A DNA stretch of 64,000 nucleotides from Flavobacterium keumense (lineage in GTDB: Bacteria > Bacteroidota > Bacteroidia > Flavobacteriales > Flavobacteriaceae): contig NZ_CP092332.1 in the NCBI RefSeq assembly GCF_029866485.1, forward strand, positions 1,488,001-1,552,000, read 5' to 3'. How positions within the stretch are numbered: the stretch's first letter is position 1; each line of letters begins with the position of its first letter. The translations under genes and the position numbers were made by a program. Below, one piece after another: positions 53,141 to 60,444 of the stretch. The notes beneath the pieces are model-generated. The model was not told the origin of the DNA. It worked only from the letters and a program-made list of their open reading frames with translations, and searched no databases.

Positions 53141-53213
53141 TTGCGAGAGTAGGATTCGAACCTACGACCTTCGAGTTATGAGCCCGACGAGCTAACCACT
53201 GCTCTATCTCGCT
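53141..53213 (-). tRNA. initiator-type tRNA-Met (CAU anticodon)
   Basis: Exactly 73 nt with a full cloverleaf. Anticodon loop CTCATAA is the same as in E. coli tRNA-fMet. Initiator hallmarks: mismatch A1-A72, A11-U24 in the D stem, and G29-G30-G31 in the anticodon stem facing C41-U40-C39. No CCA is encoded. It may supplement initiation during late gene expression. Confidence 0.85.
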
Positions 53214-53289
53214 GTTTATTTTTAAGACCTTTCAGATCAAAAATTCTGTCCTTAGACCTATCAAATTTTATATCCTGTCTTTTTTATAT

Positions 53290-53574
53290 TCATTTTTGAA
53301 GTATTTCCCACAATTCATTTGAAGTCTTACAATCTCCAATTTTCCCAAACTCACATTCCCAACAATAATGCTCAATAGCACAAAAACCTTCTTCATTTCT
53401 AGGAAACCAAATCTGTAACATCAATAAAACAGAATTAATCAACCTACTGTTGTCATACATTGAAAATCCATAAGTACCATACAACGAAGTCAAATCATCT
53501 ACATGTTTCTTATCCTCCAAATACTGCTGATGCAAATTCTCTATAACCTCAATAAATTGTTCCTTGCTTATCAT
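53290..53574 (-). CDS. hypothetical protein, 94 aa
   Basis: An acidic helical protein (ISKEQFIEVIENLHQQYLED, later YCWECEFGKIGDCKTSNELW with three cysteines). It resembles small Bacteroidota prophage proteins of unknown role. A promoter-like motif of the ATATGTGTTTTTTATG type lies upstream on the minus strand (53762-53785). Confidence 0.5.
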   Translation of the reverse strand: MISKEQFIEVIENLHQQYLEDKKHVDDLTSLYGTYGFSMYDNSRLINSVLLMLQIWFPRNEEGFCAIEHYCWECEFGKIGDCKTSNELWEILQK

Positions 53575-53579
53575 ATTTC

Positions 53580-54168
53580 AGTTTTTTAATTTGTCCTTCC
53601 TTTTACAAACCTAACAAATATTTTTTACACAATATGCTTTTTTTATGATTTTTTTTGAAAAATTATTTCAAAGCCAAATAAAGCCTTAGAATCAATCAAA
53701 ATCAAATAGACAAAGAAATACTAGTGAAATAACTTATCTTTTGATAAAGCCAATGAAAATCATAAAAAACACATATCATAATACAAATAACACTTTGCAG
53801 TTTTTATTTTATACCAAGATTTTAGTAGTAATAGGTTTTTTAAAATGTGATATATGGTACAGTGTGGGGGAGGGTATAGGGGTTTTGAGCGCGAGACGGA
53901 CCGAAAGAAAACGCAAAATTCAGAGGTATAGGGGTCGATTTTGTTTTCATCCCTTCAAAACTTTTGGCTTTTCCCTTTCGTTATTCAGCTAATTTTTTTA
54001 GCTATTATCTTGTGTGTGTTCCTCTTATGGTCACATTTATTCTTGTTGGTGTACTGGTTTTATTGGGTTAATTCAATTTATACTATAAATTTTCCCCATT
54101 ATTTCCCCGTTGTGCCCTCTGTAGAATTGAATATTTGAAAACAAAACGCACAATGATCCAGAATATGG
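53580..54168. other. non-coding region with G-rich direct repeat and minus-strand promoter motif
   Basis: I see no convincing gene. GGTATAGGGGT occurs twice, around 53873 and 53926, in an otherwise AT-rich stretch and beside a GTGTGGGGGAGGG tract. On the minus strand 53762-53785 resembles the promoter upstream of the head cluster. ORFs here are low-complexity or hydrophobic and lack coding character. Confidence 0.4.
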
Positions 54169-54171
54169 AAT

Positions 54172-54384
54172 TTATTTGAATCCATTCTTTCGCTTCATGT
54201 TGTTATTTTTTGTTTGGCCTTTTAGTTTCTTTTTAGCAATTACAACCCATAAATTAATAAAGCCGTCTAAATCTTCCAATACATCGAGATACTTCTCCGC
54301 TGTGTTTGTTGGTTTTATTTTGGTTCTGGACTCTGTTAATTCTTCGCTTAACGCCTGAAAATTGATTAATTTTTTATACTTCAT
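54172..54384 (-). CDS. small conserved protein, 70 aa
   Basis: Start taken at ATG 54384 (MKYKKLINFQALSEELTESR) rather than an upstream in-frame ATG at 54426, because TATGTTTG (54427-54420) is a promoter -7 box overlapping the latter. Predicted helical: NTAEKYLDVLEDLDGFINLW then a lysine-rich tail. It resembles small Bacteroidota mobile-element proteins of unknown function. Confidence 0.5.
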   Translation of the reverse strand: MKYKKLINFQALSEELTESRTKIKPTNTAEKYLDVLEDLDGFINLWVVIAKKKLKGQTKNNNMKRKNGFK

Positions 54385-54419
54385 AATATTTGTATTTGTT
54401 CGTTTTTCCCTCAGCAAAA

Positions 54420-54427
54420 CAAACATA
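54420..54427 (-). promoter_or_regulatory. promoter -7 box for the 70-aa gene
   Basis: TATGTTTG on the minus strand, a full TAnnTTTG match, 36 bases upstream of ATG 54384. Confidence 0.5.
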
Positions 54428-54714
54428 TTTCGCCGATTTAGTACACAAAATTAACACATATAAGCACACATTTTATTTTTCACGTTGATTTTATTTGATA
54501 AAACGGCTAAAATACCAGTATTTATAAGGGTTTAACGTGCGTAAGTTTGATGCTGGGACTGTCACTTCAAAACTTCTAAAAAATTATAAACTTTTAATTT
54601 TCGTTAATTTAATTTATAAAGTACTGATTTTAAAGTGTTTATGATTTAATTTATAGATTTTATTTATAGCAAATACATTGAATAATAGAAAAATAGAATT
54701 GAAATATATGTACA
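54428..54714. other. AT-rich non-coding stretch with short direct repeats; origin candidate
   Basis: TTTAATTTATA appears twice and a variant TTTTATTTATAG once between about 54605 and 54668, and a GTTTTAT-type hairpin lies near 54495. The very low GC, lack of ORFs and repeats are compatible with a replication origin or a regulatory region. Nothing decisive was seen. Confidence 0.3.
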
Positions 54715-54750
54715 AATATGTGTTTTATATGTGTTTTTGATGTACATTTG
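54715..54750 (+). promoter_or_regulatory. promoter with upstream repeat shared with 13112-13134
   Basis: 54715-54737 is identical to the minus strand of 13112-13134. Directly after it TACATTTG (54743-54750) matches the -7 box. It would start a transcript covering the structured leader and small genes to the right. Confidence 0.55.
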
Positions 54751-55058
54751 TACAACAAGATTGAAACAACGATATATTTTTTTTTGTTGTTCTCTCTCTT
54801 AGTGTTTGGGTTCTGGTTGTTGGGTGAGGGCTTTGCCCTTATCACGTAGCCAAGCCGAAAAAAAACGAGACCACAGTTTTAAAAAGTGGCGGAAGTCGAG
54901 AAGACTATAAAGCGGGTTTGGCTTACTCTGGATGAAACCGAAAGCCCACGTTAACCAAATAGGAATTAAGGTGTAAAGTTGTCGGGCGATGTGTGTCGCT
55001 CCTGATGATGATTGAAAACAATCGAAACAGCTATTATTTAATTTAATCTTATCACGCT
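54751..55058 (+). ncRNA. structured 300-base leader upstream of 55059
   Basis: No ORF of note. AGCCAAGCC (about 54850) can pair with GGTTTGGCT (about 54917) with one G-U, enclosing CCAC/GTGG and GTC-GAGAA-GAC hairpins. CTTATCAC occurs at 54838 and again just before the ATG at 55048. It looks like a structured untranslated RNA; family unknown. Confidence 0.4.
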
Positions 55059-55190
55059 ATGAAACTAATAATCAGTACAACCGATCAAACTCACGAGAAT
55101 ATTCTTAATCAAAACATCCACCTTTATAAAAAAGGCGATAAAGTAGAAGTAAGAAATAATTTTTGTAAAAAAACACTAATTGTAAAATAA
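55059..55190 (+). CDS. small protein, 43 aa
   Basis: ATG 55059 preceded by CTTATCAC at 55048-55055. Sequence KLIISTTDQTHENILNQNIH continues to a basic end. Followed 19 bases later by the 426-aa gene. The shared upstream motif supports translation. Confidence 0.5.
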   Translation: MKLIISTTDQTHENILNQNIHLYKKGDKVEVRNNFCKKTLIVK

Positions 55191-55209
55191 AAACTAATCT
55201 AATCAAATT

Positions 55210-56490
55210 ATGAAAACAATCTTATCACACACGGAAAAAACAAAAATAACTAATTCATTAAGAGGTTGGGAGGGTAGAACTTCAACCGCTGAAACAGGCG
55301 AAGGCTGGGAAATTGTAACAATGAAAAGGGCAAGCGGTTTTATTACTTCAACGGCGCAGAAAGTTACATTTTTACCAAATGGTTGTATGACTTACTCGCT
55401 ATTTTCTGATAAAAGAATTAATCTATTAAGCGAAAAAGCAAAAGCCACAGAAAGTAAAATAAAAGAGTTACACGCTAAGGCTTTGATTTTGTTTGATGCT
55501 CACCCCGAAGCGGTAGAGGTTAACGAAGCCGAGCCGTATAAAATTGAGATCGGGCAACGTGTTTTTCTTGATGGTTACGAAAAAGGGCAACGAGACGGGA
55601 ACGCAATAATATATCGAATTGACTCGACAGACTGGGGAATTAATTATTTGACGGTCGATATTGATACTCTGAAACTTTCAACTGTTAGCCACATTAGAAA
55701 CTACAAACAAAAATTTGGAATTGGAACGTATTACACCGAAGGCGACAAGTTCAAGGGATCAATTGACGAATTAAATAATTTTGTTATTGAAGCTAAAGAA
55801 AAAGAAGCTAAAGAAAACGAAAGGCTACAATCTAGCAAAATGTTAGAAGCTCAATTAAGAGCGGGGAAAATTGAAGAGGGTAAAAAATTGGTGACAATCC
55901 CAGCAGACGCAAAAACTGTTATTGTAGCCGATATGTACCAAGACAATAGCGACAGCCAAACGGACTATTTTAATACTTCGGTTGCGTTCTTTGTGGTACT
56001 TGCTTTTAGTTCAAACGATCGTAACAACATGCAGGAATTAAGAAAAGCCTGTTTAAATTACGAAGAAACAAAAGTTTTCGCCAATAATTCAGAATTTGAA
56101 CACACTGGCGGACATAGTTATTTACCTAATTACTACATAGGTTCTTCTGATTGGAGCGGTTGGAAAGTAAACAAAAATAAATATACTATTAATTTAGAAA
56201 CAGAAGCAGGGCGAGAGCTTGTTTATCTAGCAGCAGCAGAAGGGCGTTACTTCGTTCCCAACGTAGCCGAGCCAACAAAAAAACCTATTGGAAGCCTTAA
56301 AATTGGCGCTATTGAAATAGTTGACTATTCAGAAAAAGCAATCGCAGTAATAGGAGACACAAAACCAATAAAAGACCAATTAAAAGAACTGGGCGGGCGC
56401 TTTAATTTCCGCCTAAGTTGTGGGGCTGGTTGGGTGTTCCAAAAATCAAAACAAACAGAAATCGAAAAACTAATAGAGGGGCTTAAATAG
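55210..56490 (+). CDS. conserved mobile-element protein with C-terminal GGRFN domain, 426 aa
   Basis: The C-terminal 70 residues (IEIVDYSEKAIAVIGDTK.. LKELGGRFNFRLSCGAGWVF) form a domain that recurs in proteins of Bacteroidota plasmids, conjugative elements and phages. The N-terminal 100 residues are mixed alpha/beta, and a charged helix lies around 195-230. No enzymatic motif is known to me. GC content appears higher than that of neighbours, suggesting separate acquisition. Confidence 0.5.
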   Translation: MKTILSHTEKTKITNSLRGWEGRTSTAETGEGWEIVTMKRASGFITSTAQKVTFLPNGCMTYSLFSDKRINLLSEKAKATESKIKELHAKALILFDAHPEAVEVNEAEPYKIEIGQRVFLDGYEKGQRDGNAIIYRIDSTDWGINYLTVDIDTLKLSTVSHIRNYKQKFGIGTYYTEGDKFKGSIDELNNFVIEAKEKEAKENERLQSSKMLEAQLRAGKIEEGKKLVTIPADAKTVIVADMYQDNSDSQTDYFNTSVAFFVVLAFSSNDRNNMQELRKACLNYEETKVFANNSEFEHTGGHSYLPNYYIGSSDWSGWKVNKNKYTINLETEAGRELVYLAAAEGRYFVPNVAEPTKKPIGSLKIGAIEIVDYSEKAIAVIGDTKPIKDQLKELGGRFNFRLSCGAGWVFQKSKQTEIEKLIEGLK

Positions 56491-56552
56491 TCCCTTAAAT
56501 TTTAATATTATAGCAAATCACTGTTATAAACGGAAGCATTAAATTTTATACA

Positions 56553-56645
56553 ATGCACAAAGGCTATTTAATTCAAAAGTCTTATTTCGGCTACACACGA
56601 GCCGAAGCAAAAAAAATATTTATTCAAGAACTTAAAACAATATAG
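56553..56645 (+). CDS. very small protein, 30 aa
   Basis: MHKGYLIQKSYFGYTRAEAK followed by KIFIQEL resembles a short motif common in small Bacteroidota mobile-element proteins. Ends two bases before the next ATG. Small size makes it uncertain, but spacing and composition suggest it is translated. Confidence 0.4.
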   Translation: MHKGYLIQKSYFGYTRAEAKKIFIQELKTI

Positions 56646-56647
56646 TT

Positions 56648-56944
56648 ATGAAAACAATAACACTACAAGGCGAATTTCAAAAATTTGAGAACCTTAACCA
56701 AGCAACGAGCAAATTTGACAAAAATAGACTCCCTTACGAAGTAGAAACGCGAATTTATGTGTTAGACACAGCAGATTTTGGAGAACAAGAAAAACATTAT
56801 TCCGATTTAACAAATGAAGAATTCCAGTCTTTAGCCGAAGAACAAGGAAGAGTTTATACGTTAGAGGGTTTTCAAGAAGCGTTTAATTTAGGTGAGATTA
56901 ACTCTTCTATTGATTTTATCCGATTTATTAACGTAAAAATTTAA
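56648..56944 (+). CDS. hypothetical protein, 98 aa
   Basis: Acidic, with NLNQATSKFDKNRLPYEVET and EFQSLAEEQGRVYTLEGFQE. Compact alpha/beta; no known domain. Comes two bases after the 30-aa gene, so co-translated. Confidence 0.5.
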   Translation: MKTITLQGEFQKFENLNQATSKFDKNRLPYEVETRIYVLDTADFGEQEKHYSDLTNEEFQSLAEEQGRVYTLEGFQEAFNLGEINSSIDFIRFINVKI

Positions 56945-57125
56945 AACTATGTTCACACTCGGATTATTGTCCAATTTCAAAGGCACAAAAAAAAGATTTC
57001 ATTAAAGCTCTTGCTATTTGTTTAGTATTAGATGCTTGTATTGTGTTGGCGGTTCTCGCCTAACGTACCCGACCGAAAAAATTATTATATTTACAACTAA
57101 TATTAATCTCAAAATCTTATCACAA

Positions 57126-57542
57126 ATGAAAACATTTATCGTTCAAAAAGAAGTTGAAACAGGAAAAACCACAGAACAATACGATTCTGTTTATTTTGAC
57201 AATTTAAAAGATGCGGAAATTTATTTTAACACAGAGTTGTCAAATCAAGAAAATTTAGCTGGAGAATATAATATAGGTGAATTTTCAGAGTATTACAAAG
57301 AAAGTTTAGTTATTACAGTTGTAGACGGGGAAGATATCGAAGATTTAAAATCTATTTCTGTTTATGAGGAAGGAATGAAAGATAAAAATAACTATAGAGG
57401 AAACTATGCTAATTGGTATTACTACACCGCAAAATTTAATGGCGCCGAGTTAGTTTACAATTTCTATGACAATAGGAAAGATTTGAATATTGAGTATTCA
57501 AACATAAAAAAAAGCGAATTAAACAAGTGGTTTAATTATTAA
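57126..57542 (+). CDS. hypothetical protein, 138 aa
   Basis: Start taken at ATG 57126 (MKTFIVQKEVETGKT), three bases after CTTATCAC (57116-57123); the longer frame from 57018 covers non-coding sequence. The protein is acidic and alpha/beta, with DNLKDAEIYFNTELSNQE near the start. No domain recognised. Confidence 0.5.
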   Translation: MKTFIVQKEVETGKTTEQYDSVYFDNLKDAEIYFNTELSNQENLAGEYNIGEFSEYYKESLVITVVDGEDIEDLKSISVYEEGMKDKNNYRGNYANWYYYTAKFNGAELVYNFYDNRKDLNIEYSNIKKSELNKWFNY

Positions 57543-57687
57543 ATCCACGTTCGGGCGTGTATAAATAGAAGATTAAGCCCGAAGCGTCCGCCCTTATTGT
57601 GGCGGGGTTCTGAACCTTTTAACGTGCCCGATTGAAAAAAAATACACAAAAAAATCATATTATGTTTGGTAATGTGTGTTTTTTATG
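57543..57687 (+). other. intergenic stretch with two GC-rich hairpins
   Basis: TTCGGGC/GCCCGAA (about 57549-57582) and CCGCC/GGCGG (about 57589-57606) stand out in AT-rich surroundings. It may terminate or process the upstream transcript. At 57673-57687 begins the upstream part of the next promoter. Confidence 0.4.
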
Positions 57688-57820
57688 TATTTTTGTTGCG
57701 AATTAAAACGATGCGGAAACTCGGATTAATTCCAAGTTTCTTAAAACGGTTTAATTTTCTTGACATAAAACCCCTAAGAAACCCTGATAGCTTCCGCATC
57801 GCTTGAAGGGTTTTTTTTAT
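57688..57820 (+). ncRNA. promoter plus small structured RNA with terminator
   Basis: TATTTTTG (57688-57695), preceded by AATGTGTGTTTTTTATG, is a strong promoter match. A 10-bp perfect stem CGATGCGGAA (57709-57718) with TTCCGCATCG (57792-57801) closes the transcript. It overlaps a terminator in which AAACCC (57779-57784) or AAAACCC (57767-57773) pairs with GGGTTT (57808-57813) ahead of eight T residues. No ORF is present and no coding gene follows closely, so an independent RNA of about 110 bases is likely. Confidence 0.55.
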
Positions 57821-58180
57821 TGCCTTTATTTTAATTCAAGCTATATACTGAAGGGATTAAAAGTTTTGAAGCGGTATATTTCTAAGCGTTACTTCGGGGG
57901 TAATTAAACAAAGCGCAACTGTGACATAAAGGAAAGAGCAGTATGTTTAATAGGCAAGGTAATTTGTCTTAAAATAGATTCCACGCTTAACCACATTACT
58001 GATGAGTTAAGTAGTTCGATGGTCTGACGAAAACTTAGAGCAATTTAAACCAAGAACTAGATGCAACTGAAATAGTGATATTTTAGGGTATCTAATCACA
58101 TCTAGTTCTTAAATCCTCCTCCTCCTTTAGCAATTTAAATTTCAATAAAAAAACCTCCAAAAAGGAGGTTTAATTTTTAA
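57821..58180 (+). ncRNA. further structured non-coding region ending in a terminator
   Basis: About 330 bases without a credible gene. Notable pairings: CTTAAC/GTTAAG (57986-57991 with 58006-58011) and a perfect 12-bp stem AAGAACTAGATG (58052-58063) with CATCTAGTTCTT (58099-58110). A TCCTCCTCCTCC run follows, then AACCTCC/GGAGGTT (58152-58170) with a T-rich tail. The CCTCC run could compete for the GGAGG arm of the terminator. RNA identity is unknown. Confidence 0.45.
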
Positions 58181-58301
58181 ATGTTTAATTTTTAAAATTC
58201 AATAATGTCGTAAGTAGTTTTCATAATTTAGGTTTTTTTGATTACAATGCTAAAATAGTTAAAAAAAACAAATTGAGTGACTGTTATGATTAAAAATTAT
58301 G

Positions 58302-58309
58302 TACTTTTG
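58302..58309 (+). promoter_or_regulatory. promoter -7 box for the 195-aa membrane gene
   Basis: TACTTTTG in the context ATGTACTTTTGTTCG, close to the head-cluster and 57688 promoters. It lies 51 bases before ATG 58360. Confidence 0.55.
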
Positions 58310-58359
58310 TTCGTACTTAAACATACAGATCATTTATTGTTTTATTAAAAATCAGCCCC

Positions 58360-58947
58360 ATGTTTGACATTTTTGAAAATGCGTTAAAATCTCCTGCTGG
58401 AAGTTTTGCTTTTATTATATCAATTCTAGCTGTTTGCTTTATTGCTATTTGGAAAGTATCTCATTTTACAACAAAATTTAAGTCAGTAGAAAAACTTGAA
58501 GACTCTATTGATGGTATAAAAGAGAATATGCACTATGTAAAAGCATCGTTAAAAATGATTATAGATTCAAATAATCCGCTCGCTCAAAGAAATAGCCCTG
58601 TATCTATGACCAGAATAGGGGAGACTGTGGCCGAAGAGATTAGCCTTAACAATTTAATCATTAATCATTGGGATAATATTTACGCCCAGCTAACGAAAGT
58701 TTTAAGCAAAGAGTGTAATTCTTACGATATACAAGTTGAGAGCTTTAAAATAGGCGAGAAATACCAAGAATTTTTAAATAAAGATGAATTGAAAGAAGTA
58801 AAAAACCACGCCTTTAAGTCTGGATTCAATTTAGAAGTATATAACCTGCTATTTGGTATAGCAATAAGAGATAAGTATTTATCTATTAAAGGAATTGACA
58901 AGTCCGATATTGATCTTTACGACCCGATTAGCAAGTCTAATAAATAA
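58360..58947 (+). CDS. membrane-anchored protein, 195 aa
   Basis: One N-terminal membrane helix (SFAFIISILAVCFIAIW, about 15-31) and a soluble C-terminal region with a coiled coil (about 40-70), then NSPVSMTRIGETVAEEI, and helices. The pattern SPVSxTxxGE occurs in host-encoded membrane proteins of unknown role. It has its own promoter and terminator, the layout of a moron expressed from a prophage. Confidence 0.5.
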   Translation: MFDIFENALKSPAGSFAFIISILAVCFIAIWKVSHFTTKFKSVEKLEDSIDGIKENMHYVKASLKMIIDSNNPLAQRNSPVSMTRIGETVAEEISLNNLIINHWDNIYAQLTKVLSKECNSYDIQVESFKIGEKYQEFLNKDELKEVKNHAFKSGFNLEVYNLLFGIAIRDKYLSIKGIDKSDIDLYDPISKSNK

Positions 58948-58976
58948 AAAAACCCCGCTTTAATGTGGGGTTTTTT
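58945..58976. terminator. bidirectional terminator between converging moron genes
   Basis: AAACCCCGC and GTGGGGTTT form the stem (with one wobble/mismatch) around 58950-58973, with A and T runs outside. It separates the genes at 58360 (+) and 58980 (-). Confidence 0.75.
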
Positions 58977-58979
58977 ATT

Positions 58980-59567
58980 CTATCTTTCTTCAAATAATTC
59001 TATATAAGTAGAAATTGGATTGTCAGAAACTCTCTCCCAATTGTTAATTATAAATAAAATTCCAGGAGTTACCCTTCTGTCTTTAAAGAATCTATCCGCT
59101 GTAAAATACCCATAAAAATTTCCTTTAGCATCAACTAATTTTGGAGGGTATTTAGAGAATTTGTTAAATGGAGAATATTTTCCATATTCTCCGCCATACT
59201 CTCCGTGCTTATTTGTGATTGAGTTTTTACTAAACGGAGAGCCATAAGGGCTAGTGTAATCCCAAATAGATTCTTTATCAAATTTATCACAGTTAATACA
59301 ACCTAGATAAACACTATAATCCTCGCCACCGTATATTAATATACGTTCTCCGTCAGTATGATAGGTTTTTCTGCGTTTTTTTCTTTCTCTATAGCTTTCG
59401 ACTTCTCTAGCTTCTTCTCGGTATCTAAAGTCGTTTCGTTCTATTTGATTTATAGTTTCGCCAATATTAGCTTGAATTGGCCTCATTGTCGCTACTGCAC
59501 TATTGCTATTCTGACAAAAAATAAGGGTGCTATAAAGTAAGCACGTAGATAAAATTATATTTCTCAT
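58980..59567 (-). CDS. secreted protein sharing an N-terminal motif with a virion protein
   Basis: 195 residues: a signal peptide or lipoprotein-like N-terminus (MRNIILSTCLLYSTLIFCQ), then PIQANIGETI and DFRYREEAREVE, almost the same as PIKANIGETI and DFAYREEQRQID at the start of the 491-residue virion protein (23890-25365). The C-terminal 120 residues are a domain of the YLGCINC.. WDYTSPYGSPFSKNSI type, widespread in bacteria and function unknown. Probably exported. It may be a phage-derived fusion of a virion leader to a host secreted domain. Confidence 0.6.
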   Translation of the reverse strand: MRNIILSTCLLYSTLIFCQNSNSAVATMRPIQANIGETINQIERNDFRYREEAREVESYRERKKRRKTYHTDGERILIYGGEDYSVYLGCINCDKFDKESIWDYTSPYGSPFSKNSITNKHGEYGGEYGKYSPFNKFSKYPPKLVDAKGNFYGYFTADRFFKDRRVTPGILFIINNWERVSDNPISTYIELFEER

Positions 59568-59597
59568 TGTAGATTTAGGTTTAGACTGTTTTTAAAT

Positions 59598-59894
59598 TTA
59601 TTTAACAACTCTTACATCTATTGGTCCGCCATGAAATACGTGTCCGTCTCCAATTTCAGAAATATTTACATCTAATTCATCACTGGTGGATATACTAGAA
59701 ATATTTACATCAATTGTCCCATCAGGATTAACAGGAACTAGTCCGTAATTTTTAGGAGGTGTTAAAGGAAGATTGTTGTTTTTTGAATCATTCGCGTAAG
59801 CTTTTGGAATAATTTCAAAATCTTTTAATGTATTAATAACTAAGCAAAAAGCAATAACAGTCAATACACTTTTTAAATAAATGTCTGGTTTCAT
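59598..59894 (-). CDS. small membrane-anchored protein with DVNI repeats, 98 aa
   Basis: Start at ATG 59894 (MKPDIYLKSVLTVIAFCLVI), giving an N-terminal membrane anchor or signal. The earlier in-frame ATG at 60011 would overlap the divergent leader. The C-terminal half has DVNISSIS, LDVNISEIG and GGPIDVRVVK, a pattern of small Bacteroidota host proteins. A moron candidate with the secreted gene next to it. Confidence 0.5.
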   Translation of the reverse strand: MKPDIYLKSVLTVIAFCLVINTLKDFEIIPKAYANDSKNNNLPLTPPKNYGLVPVNPDGTIDVNISSISTSDELDVNISEIGDGHVFHGGPIDVRVVK

Positions 59895-59969
59895 AGGGTT
59901 ATTTTTTATGATTACGTGGCTAAAATAATAAAAAAACAATAAAAACATTTTGCACAATTGGTTTTTTTG

Positions 59970-60163
59970 TATATTTGCCATGCAAGAATTACCAAAACGT
60001 ATTGTTTTCAATACAAATTTATCGAAAAAAGAACGCTTTAATAAAGGCGTAGTTTAATCTCTCAATTCTTACCGTAGCAATACGTTAGGTGGTTCTTGCA
60101 GACCGAGAGGCGGCTACGCCCTCTTTTTATTTATTTAGTTAAATTTTTACAAATGCAAGAACC
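59970..60163 (+). promoter_or_regulatory. promoter and switch-like RNA leader controlling 60153
   Basis: TATATTTG (59970-59977) starts a leader in which TGCAAGAA, ACC and AACGTATTG (59981-60004) can pair with CAATACGTT, GGT and TTCTTGCA (60078-60100). The same GGTTCTTGCA (60091-60100) is also perfectly complementary to TGCAAGAACC at 60154-60163, which includes the start codon region of the next gene. A terminator hairpin (60104-60127) lies between. The two pairings are mutually exclusive. A local hairpin GTATTG-TTTT-CAATAC (about 59999-60014) offers a third option. Confidence 0.6.
60104..60128 (+). terminator. terminator within the leader
   Basis: GAGAGGCG-GCTA-CGCCCTCT followed by TTTTT; the stem has one bulged base. 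It is located 25 bases before ATG 60153. Confidence 0.65.
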
Positions 60164-60440
60164 TGTAGAAACAACAACTAAAGCGGTACCAGGTACTGTT
60201 TCCGTTGCGGATGCTTCACGAAACGAAGCTATTGAAAGATTGAACAATTACTTTAATCAATCAATCACTACCCAAGAATTTGCGAAATACATACGCAAAG
60301 CTGTCTTTTCAATCCAAGAACTTCAATCATTAACTAAAAACGACCCTTGCACGTACGAAGACGACTTGCCAAGCGTGGTTTATTTTCTTAATGATTTTGT
60401 TGAAGTTTTAGACCCTTACTTGACCGAAGTTAAATTCTAA
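60153..60440 (+). CDS. hypothetical phage protein, 95 aa
   Basis: Start at ATG 60153 (MQEPVETTTKAVPGTVSV); the frame upstream to 60096 runs through the terminator and is not plausible. Acidic helical protein (NEAIERLNNYFNQSITTQEF.. VVYFLNDFVEVLDPYL). It precedes the antirepressor by four bases and its translation start is sequestered in one leader conformation. Confidence 0.55.
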   Translation: MQEPVETTTKAVPGTVSVADASRNEAIERLNNYFNQSITTQEFAKYIRKAVFSIQELQSLTKNDPCTYEDDLPSVVYFLNDFVEVLDPYLTEVKF

Positions 60441-60444
60441 CGCT

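Noticed and set aside
53741..54138. Two overlapping ORFs of 83 and 65 aa
   Set aside because: Low-complexity or purely hydrophobic translations across the G-rich repeat region, no A-rich leader and no recognisable pattern.
54660..54845. 61-aa minus-strand ORF
   Set aside because: It covers the repeat, the -7 box and the leader of the rightward transcript; composition is not protein-like.
56949..57005. 18-codon ORF after the 98-aa gene
   Set aside because: Too short and without motif; not reported as a gene.
57995..58035. Hammerhead-ribozyme-like core (CTGATGAG followed by CGAAA)
   Set aside because: Stem II of four pairs can be drawn, but I could not place a consistent stem III with a NUH cleavage site and stem I. 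Kept only as part of the unnamed structured region.
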